NCBI GenBank assembly: GCA_020849725.1
Contig: JADLAZ010000208.1
Location: 1-26,108, forward strand
Reading direction: 5' to 3'
Length of the DNA stretch: 26,108 nt
Origin: Chloroflexota bacterium
Lineage (GTDB): Bacteria; Chloroflexota; Chloroflexia; Thermomicrobiales; JADLAZ01
The notes below the pieces were generated by a model. That model saw only the letters and a list, made by a program, of their open reading frames with translations. It was not told the origin of the DNA and did not search any database. Every line of letters begins with the position of its first letter. Within the stretch, counting starts at the first letter, position 1. This document shows, piece after piece, positions 24,062-26,108 of this stretch. Position numbers and translations under genes: made by a program.

Positions 24062-25876
24062 CTACCAGCCGCGCTCGGCCAGCAGCCGCGCACCGAGGCG
24101 CGTCACCTGCACCTGATGTTCCGGCGCCTCACCACCGTGGAACTCAAGTCGGACTCGCTCGAAATGCTGCACCGTCAGACCCGTCTCCGGGTCATTGTAC
24201 TCCTCGCTGATCGGAAAGCCGAACAGCGCCACCGACTCGCGCGTCGACACGCCCTCATCGCCCAGCTCCAGCCCGCTGCTGCGCCAGTAGGCGAGGAAGC
24301 CGGCGCACAGGTGGTGTCCCGTTTCGGCGAAGAACTCGCAGTCGCCCTCCCGCTCCGGTCCTGGTCGCGGCGTGAACGCCGGCTCCTCGAACAGGCCGCG
24401 CGCGCGGGCATCGGCCGCGCCCAGCCGGCCGAGCATCGTCTCGTAGGGCGTGCCTGCCTGCTCGGGATGATACTCGAAGCGCTGGCGCTCCAGGTACTGG
24501 ACGACGCGCCACTGGCCGGTTTCGGGGTTGGGTTCGTCGAATTCGACAGTCAGCGGCAAGCCAAAGATCGGTAGCCCGCCATTCTGCTCCCAGAAGGCGC
24601 GAAAGCCACCGGCCAGGAATTGGCCAGTCTCCGGGAAATAAGGCCGATCCGGAATCGGCTCCGGCGGTGCGGGCTGGCGACTGGTCGGCAGGGTCAAGTC
24701 AGGGGGCGGCGGGGACGGCGGCGCGGCGTCCGCCGGGGACGAGGGCGCCGGCGCGGCGCTGCTCAGGCCGGCGACTCGCGCCACATTCCCTTCGACGAAG
24801 GCGAGATACACCGTACCACGGTGGGAATGGCCGAATTCCTGGTAGCGCGCGACGACGCCCGGCGCGCTGATGCGGCCCGGTCGCTCCCAGCCGCCGCCTG
24901 TCTGCCAGGCCAGATGCACCTCTCGCAGGTTGGCGGTCGACCAGCTCACATACGGCCGGCCGTCACCGTCAACCGTGATCGTCACATTCTGCGGGCCGCT
25001 GAGTGTGCCGGACAGCGCCACCGGCTCCCCAACGTCATCACCCTCGATAGCGCGGTAGATGGGCTGATCCTTCGACTCGTAGGCGATGTGGACCCGCCCA
25101 TCAAGGCCGGCCGCAATGTCGGGCGCCTCGGCCGCGCCGCTGCCCAGGTAGGCGCCTGCCTCGTAGCGGAAGTCGTCGTAGCTCGTGTAGCGCGCGTAGC
25201 TGGCGATGCGATTGCTGACCGTGTGATAGGCGACATGGATCCGACCATCCGGTGTGACCGCCAGCGCCCCACGCAGCGAGTCGCCGACCACGATCGCGCG
25301 CTCCGGCTCCCAGGCGCCGCTTGGGCCGCCGGAGCGGCGAATACCCAGGCGGCGCTGGCCGGTGGTCGCCTCGTAGAGCACGTACACCCGGCCATCCGAG
25401 TCGACGGCCAGGTCGGGGCTGATGCAGGGCCGGCAGATCACCGGCCCGGCCTGCCAATCGTCTGGCCGGGTCGGATCGCCGCCCGGCGGCAGCAGCCGAT
25501 GATAGATCGTGCGACCGTCACCCAGACCAGCCATGAACACCAGATGGACCGTGCCGGTCGTGTCGTAGATGATGCGCACCGGTTGCAGGTACATCCCACG
25601 CGCCGCCTGGTAGAGCGTGACCTCGGACGACCATGTCGCACCGCCATCGGTGCTGGTCGCGACCCGCACGTCGCGGTTCAGGTTGGCCTCGTCGGTGATC
25701 CAGGCCGCTACCAGCCGTCCACCATCTGGCGACTCGGCCACGTCGGGAAAGAAGTCGGGCGCGTCCACGGTGCCCGAGACGGCGACGCCGGCGGCCGCCG
25801 CTAGAATGGGCAGCAGCGCGATCAGGCCCGCCGCGACGACAGCGCGCACCACGCGCCAGCACATTGCCATGCTCAT
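24062..25876 (-). CDS. Secreted Asp-box propeller protein with paired C-terminal modules
   Basis: A 604-residue exported protein. The N-terminus (1-34) is a signal peptide: positive region, hydrophobic core and an alanine-rich cleavage region. Residues about 35-370 have the short repeated strands of a beta-propeller, with one clear Asp-box (STDGGATW) and recurring DGRVYVLYE, DGRIHVAYHT, DGRVHIAYES and DGRPYVSWS segments. No full sialidase active-site arginine triad could be assigned, so enzymatic activity is doubtful. A proline-rich linker (about 375-410) leads to two related modules, 411-485 (FPETG, FW, GLPIFGLP, VVQYLERQRFEYHP, LGRLG) and 513-604 (FAETG, YW, LFGFPISEEY, VQHFERVRLEFH, LGARL), probably for surface or ligand binding. 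GAGGG precedes the ATG at 25876. Confidence 0.85.
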   Translation of the reverse strand: MSMAMCWRVVRAVVAAGLIALLPILAAAAGVAVSGTVDAPDFFPDVAESPDGGRLVAAWITDEANLNRDVRVATSTDGGATWSSEVTLYQAARGMYLQPVRIIYDTTGTVHLVFMAGLGDGRTIYHRLLPPGGDPTRPDDWQAGPVICRPCISPDLAVDSDGRVYVLYEATTGQRRLGIRRSGGPSGAWEPERAIVVGDSLRGALAVTPDGRIHVAYHTVSNRIASYARYTSYDDFRYEAGAYLGSGAAEAPDIAAGLDGRVHIAYESKDQPIYRAIEGDDVGEPVALSGTLSGPQNVTITVDGDGRPYVSWSTANLREVHLAWQTGGGWERPGRISAPGVVARYQEFGHSHRGTVYLAFVEGNVARVAGLSSAAPAPSSPADAAPPSPPPPDLTLPTSRQPAPPEPIPDRPYFPETGQFLAGGFRAFWEQNGGLPIFGLPLTVEFDEPNPETGQWRVVQYLERQRFEYHPEQAGTPYETMLGRLGAADARARGLFEEPAFTPRPGPEREGDCEFFAETGHHLCAGFLAYWRSSGLELGDEGVSTRESVALFGFPISEEYNDPETGLTVQHFERVRLEFHGGEAPEHQVQVTRLGARLLAERGW

Positions 25877-25892
25877 CGATCACCCTCGTGTG

Positions 25893-25910
25893 CCGGACAG
25901 TCGGGTCCGG
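25893..25910. other. Small hairpin in the leader of the propeller-protein gene
   Basis: CCGGAC (25893-25898) and GTCCGG (25905-25910) pair perfectly around a six-base loop, 17 bases from the start codon of the minus-strand gene. It may affect translation or be chance in GC-rich DNA. Confidence 0.25.
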
Positions 25911-25941
25911 TCATGCCAGCCCCGGTGAGGTTGCAGGGCCG

Positions 25942-25970
25942 TTGCCAGTGACGCCAGACGCTGCTACAAT
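25942..25970 (+). promoter_or_regulatory. Strong promoter of rpsT
   Basis: TTGCCA (25942-25947), 17-base spacer, TACAAT (25965-25970), with the extension TGC directly before the -10. Start of transcription is expected near 25977, about 52 bases before the TTG start codon. It is the best promoter in the window, fitting a ribosomal protein gene. Confidence 0.7.
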
Positions 25971-25980
25971 AGCAACCAGG

Positions 25981-26002
25981 CGGGCGCCCAGCCCGTTTCT
26001 TT
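25981..26002 (+). terminator. Attenuator-like hairpin in the rpsT leader
   Basis: CGGGC (25981-25985) pairs with GCCCG (25991-25995) around a five-base loop and is followed by TTTCTTT (25996-26002). It lies just after the predicted transcription start and ahead of the ribosome-binding site AGGAGG, so it could terminate early or tune the leader. The stem is short, so the call is tentative. Confidence 0.4.
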
Positions 26003-26028
26003 GTGCGTCTGCTCCGCAGGAGGCTCCG

Positions 26029-26108
26029 TTGCCGAACACGAAGTCCGCCGCCAAGGCTGCGCGCCAGTCCGAGCGCCGGCGCCAGCGCAACCGGCCGATT
26101 CGAACCGC
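26029..26108 (+). CDS. rpsT: 30S ribosomal protein S20 (partial, 3' end off the window)
   Basis: Only the first 26 codons are present. They read (M)PNTKSAAKAARQSERRR and on, the standard S20 opening. S20 binds 16S rRNA and helps assemble the small subunit. The start codon is TTG, five bases after GCAGGAGG; no ATG or GTG would give the conserved PNTKSA start. A UUG start is also known in Escherichia coli rpsT, where it is part of autogenous translational control by S20. The leader hairpin and strong promoter suggest tight regulation here too. Confidence 0.93.
   Translation, partial: MPNTKSAAKAARQSERRRQRNRPIRT

Noticed and set aside
24062..25876. Calling the secreted propeller protein a sialidase
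   Set aside because: Only one good Asp-box is seen and the catalytic arginine triad and Tyr/Glu pair could not be assigned.

Overview
This 26.1 kb window is very GC-rich and looks chromosomal, not mobile. The likely host is a member of the Chloroflexota (Thermomicrobia/Sphaerobacter-like or a related environmental lineage). This is inferred from the base composition, a DUF2342-type zincin, class I FbaB aldolase next to glutamate dehydrogenase, SecG next to a family-5 solute-binding protein, and a secreted protein with paired C-terminal modules containing FPETG and GFP motifs. No marker in the window fixes the taxon. I see no rRNA, tRNA, CRISPR array, transposase or phage gene.

Layout. (1) 1-3592, minus strand: a likely operon of DUF2342 zinc metallopeptidase-like protein, M42 aminopeptidase and a NurA-domain nuclease cut by the left edge, behind a good -35/-10 promoter. 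(2) 3767-10185: six genes that mostly alternate in strand. They are a small cupin, a Gfo/Idh/MocA oxidoreductase, an Ldh_2-family dehydrogenase, two enolase-superfamily (mandelate racemase-like) enzymes facing each other, and a luciferase-like flavin oxidoreductase. Together they resemble a sugar-acid or related catabolic region, but with no transporter or regulator. The spacers carry striking inverted repeats. (3) 10567-15216, plus strand: a probable cyclic-di-GMP cassette made of a membrane diguanylate cyclase with an intact I-site, a membrane GGDEF-EAL protein with both active sites conserved, and a DUF4388 protein whose second half resembles the MshEN c-di-GMP-binding fold. (4) 15261-17281, minus: MurC, overlapped by the end of a small CvpA-like membrane protein gene. 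(5) 17448-19409, plus: secG and a peptide-type solute-binding protein. (6) 19518-25876, minus: fbaB and gdh (16 bp apart), gatB, a second cupin and a secreted Asp-box propeller protein. (7) From 26029, plus: the first codons of rpsT, starting with TTG, behind a strong promoter.

The most interesting signal is the cyclic-di-GMP cassette, where a maker, a maker/breaker and a candidate receptor are adjacent. Next are the rpsT leader (TTG start, strong promoter, short terminator-like hairpin), the composite inverted repeat between the two enolase-superfamily genes, and a recurring extended -10 promoter (TGnTAnAnT) ahead of several genes. Function calls come from recognisable motifs read by eye; no database search was run.
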